Positions 45,218-53,973 of a DNA stretch of 64,000 nucleotides are shown piece after piece. The DNA is from Caballeronia telluris (GTDB lineage: Bacteria; Pseudomonadota; Gammaproteobacteria; Burkholderiales; Burkholderiaceae). Each line of letters begins with the position of its first letter. Position 1 is the stretch's first letter. The translations under genes were made by a program, and so were the position numbers. The stretch lies in NCBI RefSeq assembly GCF_001544495.1, contig NZ_FCNZ02000013.1, positions 1 through 64,000 of the forward strand. The letters run 5' to 3'. The notes under the pieces were generated by a model. That model had not been told where the DNA came from, made no database searches, and was given only the letters and a program-made list of their open reading frames with translations.

Positions 45218-46735
45218 ATGAACCAGCCTCCAGAGCCCAACCCAGGACCCGGGACCGGCCCCGACAAGGACCGCCGCGCGACACGCAATGCGCGTCTCAC
45301 GCCGCCACGCATCGTCGCGCGCTTCGTTGCCATTTCGTGGCGCGACCTCGCGCTGACGTTCGTGCCGATCCTCCTCGTGAGCGCGGCCGCGATCTATCTG
45401 GCCGTGCGCCTGATCCAGCCCGCGCCGCCGAGCACGCTGACGATCGCCGCCGGCACGAAAGGCAGCTCGTTCTGGAACAGCGCGCAGAAATACAAGACGA
45501 TCCTCGCTCGCAATGGCGTCACGCTCAACGTGCTGGAAACGCAAGGCTCGCTCGACAACCTGCGCCGTCTCGACGACCCGAAGCAAAAGGTCGACGTCGG
45601 CTTCGTGCAAGGCGGCGTCAGCACGCCGGGCGCGGCGCATGACAACCTGATGTCGCTTGGCAGCGTCGCTTACGTGCCGCTTGCCGTGTTCTATCACGGC
45701 CCGGCCATCTCGCGTCTGTCGGAACTGAAGGGCAAGCGCCTCGCGATCAGCGCCGAAGGCAGCGGCACGCGGGCGCTCGCGCTCACGCTCCTGAAGGCGA
45801 ACGGCATCGAGCCGGGCGACGACACCGAACTGCTGCCGCTCGCGGGCAACGAGGCGGCGGCGGCGCTCGTCAAAGGCGATGTCGACGCCGTCTTCCTCAC
45901 GGGCGACTCCGCGCAGCCGCCGACGATGGGCCGCCTCTTTCGCATGCCCGGCGTGCGCTTCTTCGACTTTTCGCAGGCCGATGCCTACTCGCGGCGCTTT
46001 CCGTACCTGAACGTGATCGAGCTGCCGATGGGCGCGTTCGATTTCGCGAAAAATCTGCCGCCCAAGCCAATCCACATGGTCGCGCCGACCGCCGAGCTCG
46101 TCGCCCGCGACGGGCTGCATCCGGCGCTCTCCGATTTGCTGATCGAAGCCGCGCGCGAGGTCCACGGCCGCGCGAACCTGATGCAGCGCGCGAACGAGTT
46201 CCCGGCGCCGCTCGTCCACGAATACCGGATCAGCGACGACGCCGAGCGCTACTACAAGTCGGGCAAGAGTTTCCTGTACCGCACGCTGCCGTTCTGGGTC
46301 GCGAGTCTCGCGGATCGCGTGATCGTGCTGCTGGTGCCGATCATCGTCGTGCTGATTCCGGGCCTGCGGCTCGTGCCGGGACTCTACCGGTGGCGCGTGA
46401 AATCGCGCATCTACCGCTGGTATGGCGCGCTGATTGCGATCGAGCGCGAGGCGATGGGCGACCCCGGACACGAGGAGCGCGAGGCGCTGATCGACCGGGT
46501 CGACGCGATCGAGAACGCCGTCAATCGCATGAAGATGCCGCTCGCGTTCGCCGACCAGTTCTACGTGCTGCGCGAGCATATCGGCTTCGTGCGGCATCGG
46601 CTGACGCAGGATCAGGCGCTCGCGCGCGACGCGCAGGCGGCTCGCGGCGAACGCTCGTCCGCGGGACAGGAGGCGGCTCGCGCACGCGGCACGCCGGATG
46701 CGCGCGATGTCGCGTCGCGGGCAGACATCGCGTGA
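45218..46735 (+). CDS. TAXI-family substrate-binding protein, membrane-anchored at both ends
   Basis: 505 residues. After a Pro-rich cytoplasmic N-terminus comes a membrane span (LTFVPILLVSAAAIYLAVRL), then a TAXI-type periplasmic binding domain: STLTIAAGTKGSSFWNSAQKY, VGFVQGGVSTPGA, LSELKGKRLAISAEGSGTR and DVDAVFLTGDSAQPP. A second span (RVIVLLVPIIVVLIPGLRLV) leads to a basic, helical C-terminal tail. TAXI proteins normally feed TRAP transporters, yet no TRAP permease gene is near. The tethered form may be a sensor or an orphan binding protein. The ATG at 45218 is chosen because upstream in-frame sequence is not protein-like. Confidence 0.8.
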   Translation: MNQPPEPNPGPGTGPDKDRRATRNARLTPPRIVARFVAISWRDLALTFVPILLVSAAAIYLAVRLIQPAPPSTLTIAAGTKGSSFWNSAQKYKTILARNGVTLNVLETQGSLDNLRRLDDPKQKVDVGFVQGGVSTPGAAHDNLMSLGSVAYVPLAVFYHGPAISRLSELKGKRLAISAEGSGTRALALTLLKANGIEPGDDTELLPLAGNEAAAALVKGDVDAVFLTGDSAQPPTMGRLFRMPGVRFFDFSQADAYSRRFPYLNVIELPMGAFDFAKNLPPKPIHMVAPTAELVARDGLHPALSDLLIEAAREVHGRANLMQRANEFPAPLVHEYRISDDAERYYKSGKSFLYRTLPFWVASLADRVIVLLVPIIVVLIPGLRLVPGLYRWRVKSRIYRWYGALIAIEREAMGDPGHEEREALIDRVDAIENAVNRMKMPLAFADQFYVLREHIGFVRHRLTQDQALARDAQAARGERSSAGQEAARARGTPDARDVASRADIA

Positions 46736-46846
46736 CGCAGCACTTAAGATGAGTGCAAGTCGGGCGGAGTCAGGATCCGACGCAGCCGAATACACAATTG
46801 GATCGAGTCACAGCGCGCAGCAAGCATCAGGTCAGGGAGAACAATC

Positions 46847-47506
46847 ATGAGCGCCTCGAACACCCCCCGTCACGGCCAGCCGTACTTTTTCTTCGATTTT
46901 ATCTCGCCGTTTTCGTATCTGCTGCTCGAACAGCACGACAAATGGCCGGCGATGCCCTTCGAGGTCACGCCGGTCGAACTGTACAAACTGCTCGACCGGT
47001 GGGGCCAGCCTCACGCGGCGACGATTCCGTCGAAACGCGTCTTCACCTACCGGCACGCGCTCTTTCGCGCCGAGCAACTGGGCATTCCGTTCCGGATGCC
47101 GCCCAAGCATCCGTTCGATCCGAGCAAACCGCTGCGCCTTGCCGTCGCGGCGGGCAGCGACATCGCGTGCGTGCGCGACATCTTTCGCTTCATCTGGCGC
47201 GACGGCCGCGATCCGTCGACGCCCGAAGGCTTTCGCGATCTGTGCCAGCAAGTCGGTATGCCGGACGGCGAGACGCTGATCGAGCAGGAGGACATCAAGG
47301 CGAAACTGCGGGCGAACAACGATCTGGCGGTGTCGCTCGGCGTGTTCGGCGTGCCGACCTTCGTCGTCAACGACCAGTTGTTCTGGGGCGAGGACACGCT
47401 GCCGATGATGCTCTACGTCGCGCGGTCGCCGAACTGGCTCGACGGGATGGAGGTTCGCCGCATCAGCAGCCTGCCGATGGCGCCGACGGACACCGATTTC
47501 GGGTAG
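46847..47506 (+). CDS. DsbA-family protein, 2-hydroxychromene-2-carboxylate isomerase-like
   Basis: 219 residues with a thioredoxin fold interrupted by a helical domain, as in GST-kappa and HCCA isomerases. YFFFDFISPFSYLLLEQ replaces the CxxC with a Ser-containing FISPFSY, and LGVFGVPTFVVNDQLFWGED holds the cis-Pro loop and glutathione-binding side. No signal peptide, so cytoplasmic. HCCA isomerase acts in naphthalene degradation, but most chromosomal paralogues have unknown substrates. AGGGAG precedes the ATG by eight bases. Confidence 0.85.
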   Translation: MSASNTPRHGQPYFFFDFISPFSYLLLEQHDKWPAMPFEVTPVELYKLLDRWGQPHAATIPSKRVFTYRHALFRAEQLGIPFRMPPKHPFDPSKPLRLAVAAGSDIACVRDIFRFIWRDGRDPSTPEGFRDLCQQVGMPDGETLIEQEDIKAKLRANNDLAVSLGVFGVPTFVVNDQLFWGEDTLPMMLYVARSPNWLDGMEVRRISSLPMAPTDTDFG

Positions 47507-47545
47507 CGAGCGCCCGTTCGACGCCCGACGTGCCGCAAAGCCACG

Positions 47546-47566
47546 CCGCTATGCCGCGCATAGCGG
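47546..47566. promoter_or_regulatory. Perfect palindrome with LysR-type T-N11-A core
   Basis: CCGCTATGC, CGC, GCATAGCGG: a 9-bp inverted repeat whose centre, TATGCCGCGCATA, fits the T-N11-A pattern bound by LysR-type regulators. It lies 100 bases before the lysR start and 40 bases after the isomerase stop. It could instead be a U-tract-less terminator. Confidence 0.5.
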
Positions 47567-47665
47567 GCCTGCTATGGCGTCGCGCGCCGGAACGGCTTAA
47601 CTTGGGCGTTTCCCGACTCTCCGTTGGCGGCCCGCCGCCGTCCGTATCGTATTCAATCCGCGCCC

Positions 47666-48634
47666 ATGAACGACATCGCCGATTCACTCGACATCTGGCT
47701 CATCCGCGTGCTGCGCACGCTGCTGCTCGAACGCAGCGTGACGCAGACGGCGCAGCGGCTGAACCAGACGCAGCCGGCGATCAGCACCGCGCTCAGGCGT
47801 CTGCGCGAAATCCTGAACGATCCGATCCTCGTGCGCGGCAAGCAGGGCATGGTGCCGACCGAATATGGCGAGTCGCTGCTCGCGCCGGCGCAGCGCGCGC
47901 TGCGCGAAGTCGAGTTCATTGCGACGCCGCATGGCGACTTCGACGCCGCCAGTTCGCGGCGCACGTTCCGCATCTCCGCGCCCGACTATCTCAACGATTT
48001 CTTCATGCCGACGCTGGTCGGCGCGTTCCGGGAGGCGGCGCCGCACGCGCGGCTGGAGATCGAATCGCTCAGTCCGATGCGCGATCACGAGCGCGCGCTG
48101 GACGCGGGCGAGATCGATCTCGTCGTCGCGAACTGGACGAAGCCGGAGCCGCGTTTCGAGCGCCAGGATCTTTTCACCGATGTATTCGTCTGCCTGATGC
48201 GCGCCGACCATCCGCTCGCGCGCGAGCCGCTGACGGCCGAGCGTTACGCACTCGCGGCCCACTTGGCGCCGACGCCGTATAGCGGCGCGAAGCGCCATCC
48301 GATCGATATCGGGCTGGAGCGCGCGGGCATCCGGCGACGCATCGTCGCGACGATTCCGTACTTCGGGCTCGTGCCGCAGGTGCTGTTGCAGTCGGACCTG
48401 ATTTTTACCGCGCCGCGGCGGTTCGCGTTGCACTACGCGGCGATGCTGCCGCTGGCGGTGCTGGAGTCGCCGGTGCCGTTTCCGCGGATCAAGTGCTATC
48501 AGCTTTCGCTGCCGCAGCCGGAGCAACCGACCGATGTCGTGTGGCTGCGCGCGTTGATGGCGCAGGTTTCGGATGGGTTGACGGGGAAGCGGGCGGGAGC
48601 GGCCGGTGTTCAGGCCGCCAGCAACTCGATGTGA
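47666..48634 (+). CDS. LysR-family transcriptional regulator
   Basis: 322 residues. Winged-helix DNA-binding domain at the N-terminus (IRVLRTLLLERSVTQTAQRL, NQTQPAISTALRRLREILND, LVRGKQGMVPTEYG), and a periplasmic-binding-protein-like effector domain from about residue 95 (RTFRISAPDYLNDFFMPTLV). It resembles NodD/LinR-type LysR proteins in having the YLND region. The isomerase gene upstream on the same strand may be a target. The end overlaps the convergent antitoxin gene by 25 bases. Confidence 0.9.
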   Translation: MNDIADSLDIWLIRVLRTLLLERSVTQTAQRLNQTQPAISTALRRLREILNDPILVRGKQGMVPTEYGESLLAPAQRALREVEFIATPHGDFDAASSRRTFRISAPDYLNDFFMPTLVGAFREAAPHARLEIESLSPMRDHERALDAGEIDLVVANWTKPEPRFERQDLFTDVFVCLMRADHPLAREPLTAERYALAAHLAPTPYSGAKRHPIDIGLERAGIRRRIVATIPYFGLVPQVLLQSDLIFTAPRRFALHYAAMLPLAVLESPVPFPRIKCYQLSLPQPEQPTDVVWLRALMAQVSDGLTGKRAGAAGVQAASNSM

Positions 48635-48903
48635 ACGCGCCGGCCGAGTGCCGTCGCAATGTTGACGAGTGCGTCGAGAGAGAAGCGCGACACGCGTCCG
48701 CGCAACAAGTCGTTGATACGCGGCTGAGTCACGCCGCAACGACGCGCGGCCTCCTCCTGCGTCCAGCCTCCATCGCTCACGACGGCCGCGACCTGCTGCA
48801 TGAGTTCCGCGCGAGCCTGGAGATTGGCGGCCTGTTCGGGCGTATCGGCGAGCGCATCCCAGACGCTGGCGTAGGTATGCGGTCCGGTTGTAGCCTTCGT
48901 CAT
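48610..48903 (-). CDS. HigA-like antitoxin, XRE-type helix-turn-helix
   Basis: 97 residues with an N-terminal helical part and a helix-turn-helix WTQEEAARRCGVTQPRINDLL, followed by LDALVNIATALGRRVHIEL, as in XRE antitoxins of the HigA group. The start overlaps the toxin stop (ATGA), so toxin comes first and antitoxin second, the order usual for higBA. It should neutralise the toxin and repress the operon by binding the palindrome at 49,235. The gene is intact although the toxin frame upstream is broken. Confidence 0.85.
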   Translation of the reverse strand: MTKATTGPHTYASVWDALADTPEQAANLQARAELMQQVAAVVSDGGWTQEEAARRCGVTQPRINDLLRGRVSRFSLDALVNIATALGRRVHIELLAA

Positions 48904-49227
48904 TTCAAACCCCTCATCAATTCGTTGAACCTGGCTGCTGCCAGATCGATGTCGCGTTTTGACGTGGCCTGAGTTTTCTTCTGAAAGGCATGCAATACAT
49001 AAACCGCGTCAGCGAGGCGCGCCGTGTAGACGACGCGGTACGTGCCCGAGTCGTCCCATAGGCGCAATTCTTCTACGCCCCGGCCGATGGACGGCATGGG
49101 CTTGAAGTCGTCGGGTTGCTGCCCGCGCTGCACTTTGTCTAGCTGGAATCCGGCGTCGTGCCTCGCGTCCTTGGGGAAAGTCGCGCAAACACTTGAGCGC
49201 GTCTCCAAGAAATCGAATCGGCTTCAT
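48900..49227 (-). pseudogene. HigB/RelE-like (Gp49 family) toxin, frameshifted
   Basis: The expected product begins MKPIRFLGDALKCLRDFP at 49227 and continues KDARHDAGFQLDKVQRG, RGVEELRLWDDSGTYRVVYTAR and VLHAFQKKTQ, the phage-derived Gp49-like HigB family of mRNA interferases. Here the two parts lie in different frames. One extra base in a run read TTTCCCC on the minus strand (plus-strand bases 49173-49179) separates them. A TTG at 49208 could still start a protein in the second frame with a replaced N-terminus of about 10 residues. It is a pseudogene, a sequencing error or, less likely, a programmed frameshift. Confidence 0.75.
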
Positions 49228-49234
49228 TCGCCCG

Positions 49235-49256
49235 ATTATATCCAATTGGATATAAT
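49235..49256. promoter_or_regulatory. 22-bp perfect palindrome, probable operator of the toxin-antitoxin operon
   Basis: ATTATATCCAA followed directly by its exact reverse complement TTGGATATAAT. It contains TATAAT on both strands. Its position, 8 bases before the toxin ATG, and its symmetry suit autoregulation by the XRE antitoxin. Confidence 0.8.
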
Positions 49257-49263
49257 TTTCCAA
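49235..49263 (-). promoter_or_regulatory. Sigma70 promoter of the toxin-antitoxin operon
   Basis: On the minus strand TTGGAA (49263-49258), 17 bases, TATAAT (49240-49235). The start of transcription would fall at about 49228, directly at the toxin ATG, predicting a leaderless or nearly leaderless message. Confidence 0.72.
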
Positions 49264-49300
49264 CACGAATATCGTGACGAGTGCGCGACGGCTCAAGGGC

Positions 49301-49795
49301 CTACGCGCTGACGCTCATCGTCCCGACCGCCTGCCGCTTCGCGCAACTCACCCGCAGCAACTGCGCCGCGACCGCCAGCGCGATCGAAGCCGGCGCCTTG
49401 TCGACGATTCCCTCGACCCCGATCGGACAAGTGATTTCCGCGAGCCGATGCCCGGACACCCCCCGCTCCACCAGCCGCCGCTCGAACTTCACCCGCTTCG
49501 TCTTCGACCCGATCAGCCCGAAGTACGCAAAGTCCTCGCGCCGCATGATGCGTTGAGTCAACGCGAAGTCGAGCGAATGATCGTGCGTCATCACGAGAAA
49601 GTACGCGCCCGCCGGCGCTTCATCGACGATCGCTTCGGCCAGGTCGGTCGGTTCGATCTGCACGTTGGCGGGCACTTCGTCGGGAAAGAGCTCGTCGCGC
49701 GCGTCGACCCACTGCACGACGCACGGCAGCGTCCCGAGCACCTTCACGAGCGCGTGTCCCACGTGGCCCGCGCCAAACAACACGACGTGCATCAT
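49301..49795 (-). CDS. xdhC: XdhC-type protein reduced to its C-terminal Rossmann domain
   Basis: 164 residues, starting MMHVVLFGAGHVGHALVKVL at 49795 with an ATGA overlap to the xdhB stop. It continues VQWVDARDELFP, YFLVMTHDHSLDFALTQRI, FGLIGSKTKRVKFERRL and CPIGVEGIVDKAPASIALAV, the XdhC_C NAD-type domain. Full XdhC proteins are about 300 residues and begin with the CoxI/XdhC domain that handles sulfurated molybdenum cofactor. That half is missing, and the frame upstream lies inside xdhB. Cofactor delivery to xanthine dehydrogenase may be impaired or taken over by another XdhC. Confidence 0.85.
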   Translation of the reverse strand: MMHVVLFGAGHVGHALVKVLGTLPCVVQWVDARDELFPDEVPANVQIEPTDLAEAIVDEAPAGAYFLVMTHDHSLDFALTQRIMRREDFAYFGLIGSKTKRVKFERRLVERGVSGHRLAEITCPIGVEGIVDKAPASIALAVAAQLLRVSCAKRQAVGTMSVSA

Positions 49796-52155
49796 GACCG
49801 CGCGCTCCTCACCGCATTCACCGCCTTCAGGATCTCCTCGGCCGTGGCCGGCGCGTTCATCGCCGGATTCACCTTGTTGCCGCCGACGGCCGCCACCGCG
49901 TCGCGGATCGCGAAGAACACCGAGAACGGCAACAGCAGCGGCGGCTCGCCGACCGCCTTCGACTTGTGGATGCTGTCCTCCACGTTGCGGTTCTTGAAGA
50001 GATTCACGCGGAAATCGGCAGGCGTGTCGTTGACGGTCGGAATCTTGTACGTCGACGGCGCGTGCGTCATCAGCTTGCCGCCCGCGTTCCACCACAACTC
50101 CTCGGTCGTGAGCCAGCCCATGCCCTGCACGAATGCGCCTTCCACCTGACCCTTGTCGAGCGCCGGATTCAGCGAATCGCCGACGTCGTGCAACGCGTCC
50201 GCGCGCAGCACGCGCATCTCGCCCGTGAGCGTGTCGATCACGACTTCCGACACCGCCGCGCCATACGAGTAATAGGAGAACGGCCGGCCTTGCAGCGCCG
50301 CCTGATCCCAATGGAGCTTGGGCGTCGCGTAGAAGCCGTCGGACCACAGCTGAACGCGCGCGAGATACGCCTTCGCGATGACCTCCTCGAACGGAATCGC
50401 ATCGTCGCCGACGATCACGCGGTCGTTCGCAAAGCGCACGCTCGATGCCGCCACCTCGCTCCCGCCGAACTTCTCGGCGGCGAACTTCGCGAGCCGCTCG
50501 CGCAACTGGCGCGCGGCGTCCTGCGCGGCCTTGCCGTTCAGATCGGTTCCGGTCGATGCCGCGGTGGCCGACGTATTCGCGACCTTGCTCGTGTCGGTGG
50601 CCGTCACGCGCACGCGCCCGAAGTCGATGCCGAGTTCGTGCGCGACGACCTGCGCGACCTTGGTGTTGAGCCCCTGCCCCATCTCGGTGCCGCCGTGGTT
50701 CACGAGAATCGAACCGTCGGTGTAGATATGGACGAGCGCGCCCGCCTGGTTGAAGTGCGTCACGTTGAACGCGATGCCGAACTTGACCGGCGTGAGCGCA
50801 AGCCCCTTCTTCAGGATCTCGTTCTTCGCGTTGAATTCGCGCACGGCTTCACGACGACGCCGGTAGTCGCTCGTCTCGGCCAGTTCGCCGAGCAATTCCG
50901 GCAGCACGTTGTCCTCGACCGTCTGGCCGTAGGGCGTGCGGTTGTTGTCGGTCTTGCCGTAGAGGTTGTTCAGGCGCACGTCGAGCGAATCCATGCCGAG
51001 CGAACGCGCGACGTTGTCGATGATGTACTCGATCGCGAACGCGCCCTGCGGTCCGCCGAAGCCGCGAAACGCGGTATTCGACTGCGTATTGGTCTTGCCG
51101 CAATAGCCTTCGATATGGACGTCGGGCAGCCAGTACGCGTTGTCGAAGTGACAGACGGCGCGCGTCATCACCGGGCCCGAGAGGTCTGCGGAAAAGCCGC
51201 AGCGCGAAGTCATGTCGACCGACACGCCGTCGATCACGCCGTCGTCGCGATAACCGACTTCGAAGTGGTAATGGAAGTCGTGGCGCTTGCCGGTGATCAT
51301 CATGTCGTCGTCGCGGTCCGGGCGCAGCTTGACCGGGCACAGCAGCTTCCATGCGGCGAGCGCGGCGCAGCACGCGAAGATGCCCGACTGCGATTCCTTG
51401 CCGCCGAAGCCGCCGCCCATCCGGCGGCATTCGACCAGCACGTTGTGCGACGGCACCTTCAGCACGTGCGCGACGAGATGTTGCATCTCGCTCGGATGCT
51501 GCGTCGAGCAGAAGACATGCATGCCGTCGTCGTCCTTCGGCACGGCGTAGGCGATCTGTCCTTCCAGATAGAACTGTTCCTGGCCGCCGAGCAGCATCTC
51601 GCCGCGCTCGTGGTGCGCCGCGCGCGCCATGCGCCCGGGTGCGTCGCCGCGCGCGAGCTTGAGCGGCTTCAGCACATACGATTCGGCCTTGCGCGCTTCC
51701 TGCGCGGTCAGCACGGCGGGCAAATCCTCGAATTCGATCTGCGCACGGCGGGCGGCGAGCCGCGCCGCATCGTGCGACGTCGCGACCACGATGAACATCG
51801 GCTGGCCGACGAACTGCACGATGCCGTCGGCGAGCACCGGATCGTCGTGGATGATCGGGCCACAGTCGTTGACGCCCGGAATGTCCTCGGCGGTGAAGAC
51901 GGCGACGACGCCCGGCGTCGCGCGCACGGCGTCGAAGTTCATCGACACGATTTTCGCGTGCGCCTTCGGGCTCATGCCGAGCGCGGCGTGCAGCGTGCCG
52001 GCGACGAGCGGAATGTCGTCGGTGTAGCTCGCGCGCCCGCTGACATGCAGATGCGCCGATTCGTGCGGGCGCGAAACGTGGACTTGCTTGAACGCGTCGA
52101 TGTCGTCGGCGAGCGACTGGGCGTCGGTGAGGAAGGCTTCGGCTTGCTGGTTCAT
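49792..52155 (-). CDS. xdhB: Xanthine dehydrogenase, molybdopterin-binding subunit
   Basis: 787-residue large subunit. It oxidises hypoxanthine and xanthine to urate at a Mo-pterin centre. Blocks: SGRASYTDDIPLVAGTLHAA, QEQFYLEGQIAYAVP, RRMGGGFGGKESQSG, NTAFRGFGGPQGAFAIEYI, NHGGTEMGQGLNTKVAQV and the catalytic Glu in KAVGEPPLLLPFSVF. The length is complete. The gene begins 15 bases after the xdhA stop and is coupled to the shortened xdhC. Confidence 0.95.
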   Translation of the reverse strand: MNQQAEAFLTDAQSLADDIDAFKQVHVSRPHESAHLHVSGRASYTDDIPLVAGTLHAALGMSPKAHAKIVSMNFDAVRATPGVVAVFTAEDIPGVNDCGPIIHDDPVLADGIVQFVGQPMFIVVATSHDAARLAARRAQIEFEDLPAVLTAQEARKAESYVLKPLKLARGDAPGRMARAAHHERGEMLLGGQEQFYLEGQIAYAVPKDDDGMHVFCSTQHPSEMQHLVAHVLKVPSHNVLVECRRMGGGFGGKESQSGIFACCAALAAWKLLCPVKLRPDRDDDMMITGKRHDFHYHFEVGYRDDGVIDGVSVDMTSRCGFSADLSGPVMTRAVCHFDNAYWLPDVHIEGYCGKTNTQSNTAFRGFGGPQGAFAIEYIIDNVARSLGMDSLDVRLNNLYGKTDNNRTPYGQTVEDNVLPELLGELAETSDYRRRREAVREFNAKNEILKKGLALTPVKFGIAFNVTHFNQAGALVHIYTDGSILVNHGGTEMGQGLNTKVAQVVAHELGIDFGRVRVTATDTSKVANTSATAASTGTDLNGKAAQDAARQLRERLAKFAAEKFGGSEVAASSVRFANDRVIVGDDAIPFEEVIAKAYLARVQLWSDGFYATPKLHWDQAALQGRPFSYYSYGAAVSEVVIDTLTGEMRVLRADALHDVGDSLNPALDKGQVEGAFVQGMGWLTTEELWWNAGGKLMTHAPSTYKIPTVNDTPADFRVNLFKNRNVEDSIHKSKAVGEPPLLLPFSVFFAIRDAVAAVGGNKVNPAMNAPATAEEILKAVNAVRSARS

Positions 52156-52170
52156 GTTGTCGGTTTCCTC

Positions 52171-53688
52171 TTACTGCACTTCGACCAGTTGAATGGCGCG
52201 CACATCGAGCGCGTGCTTCGGCAGCGGATCATGCGGACGCGTCTCGAGCCAGAACCGGTAGATCAGGCTCTTCGCCGTATCGAACCGGTAGTGGCTGCTC
52301 GCGCGCATGTCGGTGAGCGGCGCGTAATCGCGGCCCAGCGCGACCATCGCGGCCTGGGCGGTGGCTTCGTGCCATTGCGCGCCGGCGAGGACGCTTTCGG
52401 CGTGGCTCGCGCGCTTGGGCGTCGCGGCCATGCCACCGAACGCGATGCGCGGCTCGCGGATCGTGTCGCCATCGGCGATGAACGAGAACGCGGCGCACAC
52501 GGCGGAAATGTCGGAGTCGAAGCGCTTGGAGAGCTTGTAGGTGCGGAACTGCAGCTTCGCGCGCGCGCCGCTGCGCGTCGGCACCTTCAGGCCGGCGACG
52601 AATTCGTGCTCCGCCATGTCCTTCTTCTGATACGCGAGGTAGAGGTCTTCGAGCGGCATCTCGCGCTCGCCGTTCGCGCCGAAAAGCACGACGCGCGCGC
52701 CGAGCGCGATCAGGCCGGGCATCGAATCGCCGATCGGCGAGCCGTTCGCGACGTTGCCGCCGATCGTCCCGGCATTGCGGATCGGCAGGGAGGCGAAGCG
52801 CTGCCACATCTCGGCGAGTTCGGGATACTGCTTCGCGAGTTCCGCATACGCGCGCTCGACGGTCACGCCCGCGCCGATCTCGATCCACGGGTCGTTCGTC
52901 TCGCAGCGCTGCAACGTCTCGATCTGCCCGACGTAGACGATGTCGCCGAGATCGCGCAGTTGCTTCGTCACCCACAGGCCGACGTCCGTGCTGCCCGCCA
53001 GGATGCGCGCTTCCGGCCGCTCGGCCTTGAGTTGCGCGAGCGCCTCGATCGTGCGCGGCGCGTCGAAGCGGCGGCCGGCGTGCTCGTAGTGGAAGGTGTC
53101 GTCGCGCCGGATGCCGGCGAGCTTCTGCGCGAGCGCCGTCACGTCGACCGGTGCGAGCGGCGCGGGTGCGTCGAACATCTTTTCGGCGGCGTCGACGATC
53201 GGCTTGTATCCCGTGCAGCGGCACAGGTTGCCGGTCAGCGCGTTGTTGATTTCCTCGCGCGACGGCGCCGACTTCGCGGCGCACGGACTCGTCGCATGAC
53301 CGTGCTTTTCGTAGAGCGCCCACATCGACATCACGAAGCCCGGCGTGCAGAAACCGCACTGCGACCCGTGGCAATCGACGAGCGACTGCTGCACCGGATG
53401 TAGCGAGCCATCCGGCTGACGCAGGTCTTCGACGGTGAAGAGCGCTTTGCCGTCGAGCGTCGGCAGAAACTGAATGCACGCGTTCACCGCCTTGAACGCG
53501 ACGCCGCCGTTGGAATCCGCCTCGCCGATCACGACGGTGCACGCGCCGCAGTCGCCTTCCGCGCAGCCTTCCTTGGTGCCGGTGCAGCGCGCGTCCTCGC
53601 GCAAGTATTGAAGGACCGTGCGGGTCGTCGATGCGTCGCTCACTTCGCGGATCGCGTTGCGGTGGTAGAAGCGAATCGGCTGGCTCAT
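52171..53688 (-). CDS. xdhA: Xanthine dehydrogenase, FeS/FAD small subunit
   Basis: 505 residues from the ATG at 53688 (MSQPIRFYHRNAIREV). Two [2Fe-2S] clusters: C-x4-C-x2-C in CTGTKEGCAEGDCGACTVV, and CGFCTPGF with NLCRCTGYKPI. The FAD domain follows (ARILAGSTDVGLWVTKQLRD, GNVANGSPIGDSMP) and a CO-dehydrogenase-type C-terminal domain ends it. Electrons pass from the Mo site through the clusters to FAD and NAD+. First gene of xdhABC; the divergent MFS gene starts 285 bases away. Confidence 0.95.
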   Translation of the reverse strand: MSQPIRFYHRNAIREVSDASTTRTVLQYLREDARCTGTKEGCAEGDCGACTVVIGEADSNGGVAFKAVNACIQFLPTLDGKALFTVEDLRQPDGSLHPVQQSLVDCHGSQCGFCTPGFVMSMWALYEKHGHATSPCAAKSAPSREEINNALTGNLCRCTGYKPIVDAAEKMFDAPAPLAPVDVTALAQKLAGIRRDDTFHYEHAGRRFDAPRTIEALAQLKAERPEARILAGSTDVGLWVTKQLRDLGDIVYVGQIETLQRCETNDPWIEIGAGVTVERAYAELAKQYPELAEMWQRFASLPIRNAGTIGGNVANGSPIGDSMPGLIALGARVVLFGANGEREMPLEDLYLAYQKKDMAEHEFVAGLKVPTRSGARAKLQFRTYKLSKRFDSDISAVCAAFSFIADGDTIREPRIAFGGMAATPKRASHAESVLAGAQWHEATAQAAMVALGRDYAPLTDMRASSHYRFDTAKSLIYRFWLETRPHDPLPKHALDVRAIQLVEVQ

Positions 53689-53973
53689 TGTGGGTCTCTG
53701 GGCTCGATGCTGGTTGCGCGGGGCTCGCGCAGCCTGTGCGATGGTCGGAAAACTATCATCGACAAAAACGACAACCCATAGCCGGCCCAGGATGAACGAC
53801 ATATTCCTGTCCCAATATTATCGGGAAGCCTTTTGGATCAAGGGTTTGCGGCGCGCGCCGATAGCGCGCAAAGGCGGGATTTGATCCGTCTGGTTACAAA
53901 ACTTGGCGGACGCTGCACTGCAACATATGGGAGAATCACGACTCCCGGCCGAATTCAACCCGCAGTTACCCCA

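Noticed and set aside
49966..53403. Long plus-strand open frame of 1,145 codons
   Set aside because: It lies antisense to xdhB and xdhA, is Arg/His/Val-rich with no domain, and is the usual high-GC shadow.
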